From Oricola sp. (lineage in GTDB: Bacteria; Pseudomonadota; Alphaproteobacteria; Rhizobiales; Rhizobiaceae): DNA of 64,000 nt. Location: positions 228,100-292,099 of the forward strand of contig NZ_JALEGV010000011.1 of assembly GCF_022763245.1 (NCBI RefSeq), written 5' to 3'. Made by a program: the position numbers and the translations under genes. Shown here piece by piece: positions 8,687 to 17,324 of this stretch (position 1 is the stretch's first letter; each line of letters opens with the position of its first letter). The notes beneath the pieces were generated by a model. The model worked only from the letters and a program-made list of their open reading frames with translations. It was not told the DNA's origin and ran no database searches.

Positions 8687-10033
8687 TCAGTCGATCGCGA
8701 AGCGCCGTGCCAGATCGATCAGCGATTTCTCCGAACCGCGCGCCCCGACCAGTTGGAATCCGAACGGCCGGCCGTCGGCAGATGTTCCCGCCGGCACGCT
8801 CAATCCCGGCAGGCCGAGTGCGTTCGCAAACGCCGTGAAGACCGCATGGCCTCTCGGTCCCACCGACTGTCCGTCGATCGTCTCCGGATGGCTGGTCTCT
8901 TTCGCCCAGGAAAGGGCCGCAATCGCCGGCGTCATCAGCACGTCGAAACCGGCCATCGCCTCGCGATACGTATCCTTCAGCTTTTCGATCCCCACGATCG
9001 CGCGGGCGTAGTCCGTCGCCGTAAAGCCGCGGCCTGTCTCGGCCATCGCCTTCAATGCCGGCCCGGCCTGTTCGGCGAGGGCGGGGTTCTGCTCGAACAT
9101 AAAGGCGACGCCCGATGTGCTGATGACCGGCCAGATCGCGTCCATCGGCGAGAGACAGTCGAAACTGTCGCGGGTCTCGATCGCGCAGCCGCGCGAGCGC
9201 AGGCTTTCGGCCGCGCGGTCGATGCCCGCCGCGATCTCCGGATCGACGGGCTGGCCGTTGAAGGTGCGGGCGTGGAGTATGCGCGGCGCATCCTCGGTTC
9301 GCGCTTCCGGCAGCGCGCCGTCCGCGAGCACGTCGAGCATCAGAGCGATGTCGTCGAACGAACGGGCAATCGGGCCGACGACTTCGAACTCTCCAAGGAT
9401 CGCGGGAAATCCGTGTCCGCGCCGGATCGTTCCCGATGACGGCTTGAGGCCGAACACCCCGCAATGCGACGCCGGCCTGCGGATCGAACCGCCGCCGTCG
9501 GTGCAAAGCGCCAGCGGGCCGATGCCGCTTGCGACGGCCGCCGCCGCGCCGCCGCTCGATCCGCCCGGCGTCAAGGCCGGTTTCGCGGGACTGCCGGTCG
9601 CACCGAACAGCAGATTGTCGGTGTAGCCCTGTACCGTCAGTTCCGGCACGTTGGTCTTGCCGAAGATCACGAGACCGGCCGCCCGCAGCCGGGCCACCGG
9701 CCGCTCGTCATGGTCCGGCACGAAATCGGAAAAGGCACGGCTGCCCCAGGTCGCACGCATGCCCGCAACGAAGAGATTGTCCTTTACGGTCATCGGCACG
9801 CCGTCGAGCCCGCTCGCGGGCGTACCATTTCGCCATCGTTGCGTGCTCGCCTCAGCTGTGGCTCGCGCCTGTTCGACAGCCAGCGTCACCACCGCGTTCA
9901 GGGAAGGATTGACCGCATCATGACGCTCGAGCACGGCATCCAGCGCATCGACGGGCGTGAAACGACCCGCCGCATAGCCCTCGACGAGCTCGCCCGCCGT
10001 CAGCTGCCAGAGCGGCCGGTCGCCGCCGCTCAT
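8687..10033 (-). CDS. Amidase-signature hydrolase (candidate ureidomalonase/carboxamide hydrolase)
   Basis: 448-residue member of the amidase signature family. The Ser-cisSer-Lys triad is complete: Lys84 in MTVKDN, Ser159 in PGGSSGGAAAA, and nucleophile Ser183 in TDGGGSIRRPA. The ATG at 10033 overlaps the stop of the upstream ring-opening amidohydrolase by four bases (ATGA), so the two are translationally coupled. In known oxidative pyrimidine and triazine pathways an amidase-family enzyme follows barbiturase or cyanuric acid hydrolase (ureidomalonase; biuret and allophanate hydrolases). By that precedent this enzyme should cleave the linear ureide made by its neighbours. The exact substrate cannot be read from sequence. 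Confidence 0.88.
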   Translation of the reverse strand: MSGGDRPLWQLTAGELVEGYAAGRFTPVDALDAVLERHDAVNPSLNAVVTLAVEQARATAEASTQRWRNGTPASGLDGVPMTVKDNLFVAGMRATWGSRAFSDFVPDHDERPVARLRAAGLVIFGKTNVPELTVQGYTDNLLFGATGSPAKPALTPGGSSGGAAAAVASGIGPLALCTDGGGSIRRPASHCGVFGLKPSSGTIRRGHGFPAILGEFEVVGPIARSFDDIALMLDVLADGALPEARTEDAPRILHARTFNGQPVDPEIAAGIDRAAESLRSRGCAIETRDSFDCLSPMDAIWPVISTSGVAFMFEQNPALAEQAGPALKAMAETGRGFTATDYARAIVGIEKLKDTYREAMAGFDVLMTPAIAALSWAKETSHPETIDGQSVGPRGHAVFTAFANALGLPGLSVPAGTSADGRPFGFQLVGARGSEKSLIDLARRFAID

Positions 10034-11109
10034 GCCTTGACGATCGCCGCGATCGGCGCTTCGCCAGGCGCGCATTGATGCTCCGTCCCGCCGGACAGGA
10101 AGATCGCCGGATCGCCGGTGACGGAGGCGATGACAGCGCCCGCGGCGGCACGCGCATGCCGTTCGAAATGGATATCGGCGTCCGACATCATTGTCGTGCG
10201 CCGGCCCCTGATCTTCGGCGCGGCCTCGCCCTTGGCGAAGACGGCGAGTATGCGATCCTCTTCGCCGTCCTGAAGGCCGGCGGATGCGAGCGCGCGGCGC
10301 ACGCCAGCCGCGTCGATGGCGTCGCCCAGGACCGCGTGGCCGATGCGGCAATCGCTGGTGGCATCAGGCGCGTTGCCGAACAGCAGGATCTCGCATTTCG
10401 TCAGTTCGCCGCCCGCCGACGTGGACGCGACCATCGAGAAGACAGCCATATCCTTGGCGATCGTCGTCTCAGACACCTCCGCCGCATCCACCTCACCGAG
10501 GCCGAGCGCGACGCCCAGCGCCATCGCGCCACGGGCATAGGGTTTCGACCCGTTCGGATCGCGCGTCACCACAGCCGCGCCACGCGCATCCGCATCGGCG
10601 ATCTTCGCCGGCGAAAGCAGCGGCCCCTTCACCTGCACATAGTGGACATCGGCGGGATCGGCGATCCCGGCCTCGGCCAGCGCCCGCTTCACCGCATCCG
10701 CGACTTCCCCGACATGGACCATGGTGCCGACTTCCTCTGGCAGGATGTCGCGCGTCATGACGATGCCAAGCGCCAGCCGCCCGCCCGGGACGGTCTCGCC
10801 GCCGGTATCGGCAGAGCGTGTGAAGACGGTTGCGTGCGGCGACAACACACCTTCCGTGCCGCCCGACCATACGAAGGCGATCTCGCCCATGATCTCCTCG
10901 GCACTTCCGCCGCGATAGGGCGCCAGGGCCCGCGCGAAGGACAGGGTGGCGAAACCGCGCGTGAAATCATTGGCGCCGCCATTGCCTTCCGTTTTGCCGA
11001 TCACGGCGACGATGGCGTTGGCGTCGATCGTGCCGTCTTCGAGGAGGGCGACGAGTGCGGACACGTCGTCGGGTGCGTTCATGGCGATCTTGTGTACGCC
11101 GACTTTCAT
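10030..11109 (-). CDS. Ring-opening amidohydrolase 1 (cyanuric acid hydrolase/barbiturase family)
   Basis: 359 residues, the family's normal size, with the threefold-repeated architecture unique to this fold. The Lys-Ser pair of the first repeat is Lys39 in GKTEGNGGANDFTRG and Ser82 in WSGGTEGVLSPH, corresponding to Lys42/Ser85 of AtzD. The third repeat carries FAKGEA, IRGRRTTMMSDADIH and LSGGTEHQ. The reaction is hydrolytic opening of a cyclic imide such as cyanuric acid or barbiturate. The ATG at 11109 has the ribosome site AAGAGGTCGCAG; an upstream in-frame extension is not homologous. It lies 37 bases after the transporter permease and is coupled to the amidase. It is only moderately similar to the second paralogue at 15046-16179. 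Confidence 0.92.
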   Translation of the reverse strand: MKVGVHKIAMNAPDDVSALVALLEDGTIDANAIVAVIGKTEGNGGANDFTRGFATLSFARALAPYRGGSAEEIMGEIAFVWSGGTEGVLSPHATVFTRSADTGGETVPGGRLALGIVMTRDILPEEVGTMVHVGEVADAVKRALAEAGIADPADVHYVQVKGPLLSPAKIADADARGAAVVTRDPNGSKPYARGAMALGVALGLGEVDAAEVSETTIAKDMAVFSMVASTSAGGELTKCEILLFGNAPDATSDCRIGHAVLGDAIDAAGVRRALASAGLQDGEEDRILAVFAKGEAAPKIRGRRTTMMSDADIHFERHARAAAGAVIASVTGDPAIFLSGGTEHQCAPGEAPIAAIVKA

Positions 11110-11146
11110 CTGCGACCTCTTCTCGTGCGTGTGCTGTCGGTTCGGG

Positions 11147-11923
11147 CTACTTGCCGCCCCAATGGACGAAGCGCCGTTCCAGGATGATGAAAAGCAGGTT
11201 GAGCCCGTAGCCCAGCGCGCCCGCGGCGAAGATCGACGCATACATCTCCGGCATGTCGAAGATCATCTGGGCGTTGATGATGCGCTGGCCGAGCCCGTCG
11301 GTGGAGCCGATGAACATCTCCGCGACGATGACGATCACCAGCGCGATGGAAATGCCCGAGCGCATGCCGACGAAGGTCTGCGGCAGCGACTCCCAGATCG
11401 TGACGTCCGTCAGGATCCGCACCCTCGGCGCGCCCATCACCTTGGCGGCCAGCTGGCGCTGCTTGCGGGCGTTCATCACGCCATAGGCGGTGTTGAAGAC
11501 GATGATCAACGCCGCACCGAAGGCGGCCACTGCGATCTTGGCTTCCTCGCCGACGCCGAAGATGACGAGGAACAGCGGAAAGAGCGCCGATGCCGGCGTG
11601 GAGCGGAAGAAGTCGACCGAGAACTCGACGGAGCGATAGACCGTCTCGGAGGATCCCAGGAACACGCCGATCGGGACCGCGACGATGATCGCGATCGCAA
11701 ACGACACCGTCGTGCGCACGATCGTGCGCCAGAAATCGTTCCACAGCGTGCCTTCCGTCAGGCCGGACACGAAGGCATGCCAGGATTCGCCCGGTGTCGG
11801 CAGGAGCACGGGATCGACAAGCCGTCCTTCGCTCGCCAGCCACCAAAGGAAAACGAGAACGGCCGCACCGATCAGCGGCTGGAGACGTTTCACGATCCGG
11901 TTCTTTCCAAGACCCGCGCTCAT
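11147..11923 (-). CDS. ABC transporter permease, TauC/SsuC type
   Basis: 258-residue inner-membrane permease with about six helices. The BPD_transp_1 coupling motif is visible as EAAA-like KVMGAPRVRILTDVTIWES around residues 172-190, followed by LPQTFVGMRSGISIALV. The fold and gene order (binding protein, ATPase, permease) are those of the taurine/nitrate/hydroxymethylpyrimidine group. It overlaps the ATPase gene by four bases. Its context between two ring-opening amidohydrolase genes suggests that the cargo is an N-heterocycle or ureide, not a sulfonate. Confidence 0.9.
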   Translation of the reverse strand: MSAGLGKNRIVKRLQPLIGAAVLVFLWWLASEGRLVDPVLLPTPGESWHAFVSGLTEGTLWNDFWRTIVRTTVSFAIAIIVAVPIGVFLGSSETVYRSVEFSVDFFRSTPASALFPLFLVIFGVGEEAKIAVAAFGAALIIVFNTAYGVMNARKQRQLAAKVMGAPRVRILTDVTIWESLPQTFVGMRSGISIALVIVIVAEMFIGSTDGLGQRIINAQMIFDMPEMYASIFAAGALGYGLNLLFIILERRFVHWGGK

Positions 11924-12786
11924 TTGCGCACCTCCCGCTGGAAGATTTCGAGGCTGCGGGATTTCACGGCGATGAACTCGTCCGTCAGCGTCGTTTCGGG
12001 CGTCCTCGGACGCGATGCATTGAACTGCAGCCGCTCGGCCACCTGTGTCGGCTTCTTGGTCAGGAGCAGAATCTCGTCGGCAAGCGTCACCGCCTCGTCG
12101 AGATCATGCGACACGAGAAGCGTCGTCACCTCCCGCTCGGTCAGGACCTTCTGCAGCCGGTCGCGCAGGAAAAGCGTCATTTCGTAGTCGAGCGCGGAAA
12201 AGGGTTCGTCGAGGAACAGCACTTCCGGATCGACGACGAGGGCGCGCATGATCGAGACGAGCTGCTGCTGGCCGCCGGACAATTCATAGGGATAGCGGTT
12301 GAGGTCGATCTTCACGTCGAAGCTGGTGAGCAGTTCCTCCACGCGGGCGTCACGCTCCGCCTTCGACAGCCCGAGGAACTGCAGCGGGTAGCGGATGTTG
12401 TCGATGGCCCGCGACCAGGGAAACACCGCCTCGCGGTAATTCTGGAAGACATAGCCGATCCGCGTCTCTCGCGCGGTCTTGCCGTCGAACAGGATCTGTC
12501 CGCTGTCGAACTCCAGGATGCCGGAGATCATGTTGATCAGCGTGCTCTTGCCGCAGCCGTTGGGCCCGAAGACGGAGACGACCTTGCCCTTGGGAATGTC
12601 GAGATCGAAGTCCTTGTAGAGGACGACGTCGTCGAAGGTCTTCGTCAGGCCCCGGATCGTGATGTGGGTGCCCTTGGGAAACCAGCGCAGCCGGTCGGGA
12701 TCGGACTCCGGCGACGCATCAAGCGCCGCCGGTGTTTCGGCCATGGTCGAGGGATCGATCGGCACGCGAGCAAGAACCTCGTTCAT
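11920..12786 (-). CDS. ABC transporter ATPase, TauB/SsuB type
   Basis: 288 residues with a 35-residue N-terminal extension before the ATPase core. Walker A is FGPNGCGKST, the Q-loop is GYVFQNYREAVFPWSRA, the signature is ELSGGQQQLVSI, and Walker B is VLFLDEPFSALD, with H-loop LLVSHDLDEAV. These identify the nitrate/taurine/thiamine-precursor group. The ATG at 12786 shares one base with the binding-protein stop (TAATG). It should energise the adjacent permease. Confidence 0.92.
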   Translation of the reverse strand: MNEVLARVPIDPSTMAETPAALDASPESDPDRLRWFPKGTHITIRGLTKTFDDVVLYKDFDLDIPKGKVVSVFGPNGCGKSTLINMISGILEFDSGQILFDGKTARETRIGYVFQNYREAVFPWSRAIDNIRYPLQFLGLSKAERDARVEELLTSFDVKIDLNRYPYELSGGQQQLVSIMRALVVDPEVLFLDEPFSALDYEMTLFLRDRLQKVLTEREVTTLLVSHDLDEAVTLADEILLLTKKPTQVAERLQFNASRPRTPETTLTDEFIAVKSRSLEIFQREVRK

Positions 12787-13766
12787 TACTTTTCGAGCAG
12801 GTCTTCGGCGGAAACCGAGGAGGCCACGACACCCAGATCGACGCCAATCCCGATGAACTTCTGGAAGTCCTCGATTTCCTTTTCGGTCAGGTCGGCAGAC
12901 ATCACGAAATGGGCGAGCGGAACGGTGTCGACCAGCTTCGGATTGACGTTCATGTCCTCGGCCATATAGGCGCGGGCGGTCGGGTCGTCATTGGCGTCGG
13001 CGGTCGCCTTGGCCCAGGCGGCCTTGAAGCGGGCGGCGACATCGGGGCGCTCCTCGAGCATCTTGCCGGAAACCGCGGCGCCGGCCGCATAGGCTTCCGC
13101 CGCTTCGTCCTTCAGCAGGTACTTGGAGATGACGCCGGTTTCCAGGCGCTTGGCGATGCCCTGATCGACCATGGTGCTGGCGAGGGCCTCAAGCGTGTAG
13201 CCGCCCTCGAACGAGCCGCCCTGCATGGCGCCGATATGGTTGCCCATGCCCTGTTCCTGGATGGTGAAGTCGTCGCCTTCCTTCAGGCCGGCGGCGACGA
13301 GAACGGCCTTGGCCGCGCCGAGATTGGCCGGTCCGGGCGCCGAGAACAGGCGCGCGCCCTTCAGGTCGGCTACGGTCTTGGCTTCGCTGTCCGGTGCGAC
13401 GACGAACTGCTCCATGATGTATTCGGAATTCTGGCCGTTCAGCGCGATGAATTTCAGGGTGCCCGGGCGGCGCGACACGATGTTGGCGCCTTCCAGCGTC
13501 ACGACGTTCGACGCGACATCGATGTCGCCGGTCACGAGCGCCTGCACGATCAGCGGATGCGTGCCGATGACGACCGTCTCGACCTCGATGTCGGCTTCTT
13601 CGAAATAGCCGCGCTTCAGACCGATGTAATAGGGCAGCGCCGAGCTTGCCTTGAAGACGCCGACCTTGACCTTGTCGGCGGCATCGGCGGAAACCGTGCC
13701 GACCGCGGTCGCCGCGATCACGAGGCCGGTGACGGCCAGTTGTTTCAGTGAGGTGAGCTTGATCAT
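12786..13766 (-). CDS. Periplasmic binding protein, NMT1/TauA type
   Basis: 326-residue precursor. The N-terminal 28 residues form a Sec signal ending in VSADA, cleaved before ADKVKVGVFKASSALPYYIG. The motif ALPYYIGLKRGYFEEADIEVE is the start of the NMT1/THI5-like domain, shared with taurine, sulfonate and pyrimidine-precursor receptors. The ATG at 13766 is preceded by AGGGAAATCAGG. It is the first gene of the transporter and starts 51 bases after the FAD monooxygenase gene. Binding of a planar heterocycle would suit both the fold and the neighbourhood, but this is inference. Confidence 0.9.
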   Translation of the reverse strand: MIKLTSLKQLAVTGLVIAATAVGTVSADAADKVKVGVFKASSALPYYIGLKRGYFEEADIEVETVVIGTHPLIVQALVTGDIDVASNVVTLEGANIVSRRPGTLKFIALNGQNSEYIMEQFVVAPDSEAKTVADLKGARLFSAPGPANLGAAKAVLVAAGLKEGDDFTIQEQGMGNHIGAMQGGSFEGGYTLEALASTMVDQGIAKRLETGVISKYLLKDEAAEAYAAGAAVSGKMLEERPDVAARFKAAWAKATADANDDPTARAYMAEDMNVNPKLVDTVPLAHFVMSADLTEKEIEDFQKFIGIGVDLGVVASSVSAEDLLEK

Positions 13767-13817
13767 CCTGATTTCCCTGTTGCTGGAAGTCGTTGGCCGC
13801 ATCTGGCGGCAGTGCTG

Positions 13818-15044
13818 TCAGCCAACTGCGCTTTCCTCCCTGGAGTGAACCGCCCCGATCGTTCCGATATCGTTGTAGAGACGCTTGAGTTTTTCCTGGA
13901 ACGCCGGGTTTCTCTTTTTTCGTGTGCCCTCGACCGGGTCGGACCCGGCCAGAAGCGTGTCGCTCGCCTCGAGCGAGAACTCCATGACGAAGCGCGTGCG
14001 GTCCGCGCGCACCGCCTCGATGGCCGCCAGCCAGTCGCCGGCGTCAAAATTGCCGTCCCCCGCCAGCCGCTCGATTTCGCCGAGCGCCGCGCAGGCGCCC
14101 TCGATCGCCTGGGTCGCGCCCTGGCCGAGCGTCGGGACCATGCCGTTGGAACTGTCGCCGAGATAGAGGACATTGGCCCCGGTCTCGCGATATCGCGCCT
14201 CCGATTCCTGGATACGCGCCCAGTGCAATTCGCTTTCGGGGGCGCAGACCGTGTCGATCAGCCATCGGGCCTGACCGCTGGCATAGCCGGAAACCGGCGT
14301 GTAGGCCGCCCGCAACGCCTCGGCGGTCTTCATCTCGTCAGGCGTTTCCATATCGAGCGGGATGGGGAAGGTTCCCGCGATGTAGATGTGGTCTTCCGGC
14401 ACCCGATAGGCGAGCAGGCGGTTCGGTCCATTGAACCATTGCTGGTAGTCCGTGATCAGGCCGTCGCTCGTATCGGGCACGAGGGTCCTGAAGATCGCGA
14501 CGCCGATCTGGCGCGAATTCACGCCTCCTGCAAAGGTCTGGCGGGTCTGCGAGAACCGGCCGTCCACCGCGATGAGCAGGTCGACGTCGGTCAATTCGTG
14601 ATCGCCCTCGCTGTCCGACCAGCGTATCCAGGTCTTGCCGGCACCCTCCGGCGTGGCGCCCATGTCGGCGATCCGGCATCCATAGGTGATCAGCCCCTCG
14701 GCGGACTCCCGCAGCACCCGGTAGAGTTCCGACCAGCGCAGGCGCCAGCCGTTCTCGGAGGCCACGTCGTCCAGCGGCAGGTCGAAGAGCACGGTTCCGT
14801 CGGTCAGCGAAATGCGCCAGTTCGTCCACTCGAAGGCTGCGTCGTCGATGATGCCGGCGAGTTCCGGATCCTGAATGCGCAGCGCCTTGACGGCGTTCGG
14901 GCCGATGTTCAGCCCGGTGCCGGCCTCGGCATGGTCGCCCGGCTCGACGCGTTCCAGGCAATGGATGTCCATGCCGGGCAGTCGCGACAGCCCGCGCGCG
15001 ATCACGCATCCCGCAACACCTGCCCCGACGATGACGATCCGCAT
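13818..15044 (-). CDS. FAD-dependent monooxygenase (group A, salicylate/urate hydroxylase-like)
   Basis: 408 residues of the PHBH/group A flavoprotein monooxygenase family. The dinucleotide motif GAGVAG is at residues 7-12, the DG motif (VDGRFSQTR) at 161-162, and the second FAD motif LGDSSNGMVPTLGQGA at 295-310. Expected activity is NAD(P)H- and O2-dependent hydroxylation of an aromatic or heteroaromatic ring in the cytoplasm. The stop of the upstream amidohydrolase lies one base before its ATG region, so the two are a coupled pair. The likely role is to hydroxylate a pyrimidine-, pyridine- or purine-like ring into a cyclic imide that the amidohydrolases can open. That role is inferred from gene order only. 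Confidence 0.88.
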   Translation of the reverse strand: MRIVIVGAGVAGCVIARGLSRLPGMDIHCLERVEPGDHAEAGTGLNIGPNAVKALRIQDPELAGIIDDAAFEWTNWRISLTDGTVLFDLPLDDVASENGWRLRWSELYRVLRESAEGLITYGCRIADMGATPEGAGKTWIRWSDSEGDHELTDVDLLIAVDGRFSQTRQTFAGGVNSRQIGVAIFRTLVPDTSDGLITDYQQWFNGPNRLLAYRVPEDHIYIAGTFPIPLDMETPDEMKTAEALRAAYTPVSGYASGQARWLIDTVCAPESELHWARIQESEARYRETGANVLYLGDSSNGMVPTLGQGATQAIEGACAALGEIERLAGDGNFDAGDWLAAIEAVRADRTRFVMEFSLEASDTLLAGSDPVEGTRKKRNPAFQEKLKRLYNDIGTIGAVHSREESAVG

Positions 15045-15045
15045 C

Positions 15046-16179
15046 CTAAGCTCCTGCCGTTTGCTGGTTGATGTCGGCGGTGTCAGACGCGGCGATCACC
15101 GCGATCAGGCCGCCACCGTCGGGGCCCTGGTGCTCCGCACCGCCCGACACGAAGATGCGGGTGTCCCCGATGACGCCCGCGACAAGCCCGCCGACCGCAC
15201 CGCGAATATGGCGCTGGGCGTCGATATCCGTATCGTTGAGCATGGTGTGGCGCTGGCCGTGGATCCGGCCTCGGCGGTCCGGCTCCGCCTTGACCAGAAC
15301 GCCCCTGACCCTGTCCCATTCGCTTGCGTCGAGTTGCGGCGTCGCGGCAAGCCCGAGATCGCCCAGAACCGCCTGGACCGCCGTAAGATCGACGGCGTCG
15401 CACATGGCCCGGTGGGCGATCCGCAAGTTTCCGGTCCAGCCCTCGCTGTTGCCGAGCACGATCACTTCGTTCGCCTCGACCTCGACGCCGGAGGATATGC
15501 TCGCGCGATCGCAGTGGCGCTGGAAATCCTCCAGGAACAGGTCGTCCGACAGTTCGTCTTCGCCGATGTCGCCCAGCGCCAGGGCAACGCCGAACGCGCC
15601 GGCCGCGCGTGCCAGCGCCATGGAGCGCCCGGCATTCGGCGCCGGCGGCGTTTCGCCACGCTCATGCAGGATCGCGATGCGCTCCGACGTCAGGCACGGC
15701 GCCTTGACCTGCACGAAATGCACGTCGTCCAGCGACCGGATCCCCGCATCCGAGATGGCCGCTTCCACGGCTTTCGCCACGCTCAGCGCGTGCTCGCGCG
15801 TTCCGACATGACGATAGTCGAGCGCCGGCGAAAACGCCGTGCCGACGGCAAGCGCACCGGTGGCGCCGTCGCTCTCACCGGTCTTGCGCACGAAAACGAG
15901 ATAATGCGGCGACAGAACGCCCTCGGTCCCGCCCGAAAGGATGCAGGGAATGCGCCTGGCGAGGCTTTCGGCCGGCTCGTTCAGATAGGTCGACAGCATC
16001 GTCATCAGGCGGTCTGTGAAATAGCCGCGCGTGAAGTCATTGACGCCGCCATTGCCCTCGGTCTTGCCGATGAACGCGACGATCTCCTGCGCCAGGATCG
16101 TGCCGTTCTCGATCAGGCCGGCCAGGGCCGAAACGTCGCCGGGATTGTCCATCGAGAGCTTGAATACGTCGGCCTGCAC
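15046..16179 (-). CDS. Ring-opening amidohydrolase 2 (cyanuric acid hydrolase/barbiturase family)
   Basis: 377 residues and a clear paralogue of the enzyme at 10030-11109. The Lys-Ser pair falls at identical positions (Lys39 in GKTEGNGGVNDFTRG, Ser82 in LSGGTEGVLSPH). The third-repeat motifs LVKAEPDRRGRIHGQRHTML and FVSGGAEHQ are closer to the family consensus than in paralogue 1. The start is a GTG at 16179. It has only a weak ribosome site but is supported by alignment with the other paralogue. The gene is followed directly by the FAD monooxygenase. The two paralogues are too different to be a recent duplication, so they probably act on different rings or steps. Confidence 0.91.
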   Translation of the reverse strand: MQADVFKLSMDNPGDVSALAGLIENGTILAQEIVAFIGKTEGNGGVNDFTRGYFTDRLMTMLSTYLNEPAESLARRIPCILSGGTEGVLSPHYLVFVRKTGESDGATGALAVGTAFSPALDYRHVGTREHALSVAKAVEAAISDAGIRSLDDVHFVQVKAPCLTSERIAILHERGETPPAPNAGRSMALARAAGAFGVALALGDIGEDELSDDLFLEDFQRHCDRASISSGVEVEANEVIVLGNSEGWTGNLRIAHRAMCDAVDLTAVQAVLGDLGLAATPQLDASEWDRVRGVLVKAEPDRRGRIHGQRHTMLNDTDIDAQRHIRGAVGGLVAGVIGDTRIFVSGGAEHQGPDGGGLIAVIAASDTADINQQTAGA

Positions 16180-16316
16180 GGTTCACTTCGTCCGAATTTC
16201 TTGACTGTCCAAGGGAAGGTTGGGACGAAAAATGCATCTGCGATAGTTCAAAAAAACACTCGGCCTGAGAGCAAAATGTGTGCACTTGCCGATAGCTCGG
16301 CGCTTCATGGAGGGGT

Positions 16317-17216
16317 TCAGATACGCGCGAGCTGCTGCTTCAGGGCTTCCGAAAAGCTGAGCGCCGGCAAGGACAGCTTGCGGCCTGCCCGGCTCACCAG
16401 CACAAGCCGGCCATTGTTGAGTTCGGGGTCCGACAACGGCAGCGCCACCATTTCCCCGGCATTGACATATTCCAGCGTCCCGATCTGGAACTGGAAGCAA
16501 ATTGCGCCCGTACGCCGGGCGAACACAGTCAGCGAGCGCACGGTGTTGGATTCCAGCACGACATTGAGCGACAGGTTCGAACGCCGGATCACCGGTTCGA
16601 GGAGCTGCCGGCCTCCGAAGGCCCGGTGACCGATGGCGATGGGGTATGGCTGGCAATCCGCCAGGCGGATCTTGCTGCGGCCGGCCAGCGGGTGGTCGGG
16701 GCGCACCAGCGCACAAAGCGGCTGCCGGATCGAGGCGATCTCGTTGAGGTCCGGCGACGGCGCCGGGTCGTGGACGAGGGCAAGGTCCGTCTCGTCGCGC
16801 AGAAGAGCGGCGATCAGGTCGACCGTCCCGCCGACCATGAGCTGAAAATTCACCCGCCGATGATGAACCTGGTAATCCGCGATCGCGGTCGGGATGAGGT
16901 CGTTGGCGACGGAATGCGCGACCGCCAGGCTGACATTGCCGCGCACCAGCCCGCGCAGCTGTTCGATCTGGGCGTTGGCCGATTCGATGTCGGCCAGGTT
17001 TCGCCGCACCGTCTCGATCAGCACCTCCCCGGCCGTGGTCAGCCGCACCCCCTTCGCGAGGCGCTCGAACATCGGCACGCCGAGTTCCGCCTCGATCTCG
17101 ATGATCTTGCGGTTGAGCGATGTCGAGGCGACGCCGAGCTTCGCGGCGGCCTTGCGGATCGAGCCCGTTCGGGCGACGGCGTCGAGATAGAGGTAGTGGC
17201 GGGGCGGGCGGAACAT
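16317..17216 (-). CDS. LysR-family transcriptional regulator of the ring-opening cluster
   Basis: 299 residues. The winged helix-turn-helix lies in residues 1-65 (SIRKAAAKLGVASTSLNRKI, with the normally conserved Ala-Val-Ser-Gln core altered to STSLNRK). A periplasmic-binding-like effector domain follows from about residue 95. It lies on the same strand, 137 bases upstream of amidohydrolase 2, so it could be co-transcribed or act on a promoter in that gap. LysR proteins usually respond to a pathway intermediate, here presumably the heterocycle or its ring-opened product. Confidence 0.9.
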   Translation of the reverse strand: MFRPPRHYLYLDAVARTGSIRKAAAKLGVASTSLNRKIIEIEAELGVPMFERLAKGVRLTTAGEVLIETVRRNLADIESANAQIEQLRGLVRGNVSLAVAHSVANDLIPTAIADYQVHHRRVNFQLMVGGTVDLIAALLRDETDLALVHDPAPSPDLNEIASIRQPLCALVRPDHPLAGRSKIRLADCQPYPIAIGHRAFGGRQLLEPVIRRSNLSLNVVLESNTVRSLTVFARRTGAICFQFQIGTLEYVNAGEMVALPLSDPELNNGRLVLVSRAGRKLSLPALSFSEALKQQLARI

Positions 17217-17272
17217 CGGGGCTTCTTGCTGAACAAGCCGCCCATTCTAGACCATTCCCGCCTCAAGGCCAT

Positions 17273-17322
17273 GGGCTTTCAGCCCCCCCGGCAGCCACGC
17301 AGCCGAGGCTGAAGGAAGGCCC
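17273..17322 (-). terminator. Large stem-loop downstream of the Sel1-repeat gene
   Basis: On the minus strand TTCAGCC pairs with GGCTGAA, extended by GGGCC/GGCCC-type outer pairing, immediately after the Sel1 gene stop at 17325. There is no clear T-tract, so it is only a possible terminator or mRNA 3'-end hairpin. Confidence 0.35.
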
Positions 17323-17324
17323 GC

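Noticed and set aside
10030..16179. Recent duplication of the two ring-opening amidohydrolases
   Set aside because: The catalytic positions match, but most other residues differ and no DNA-level similarity is visible, so the split is old.
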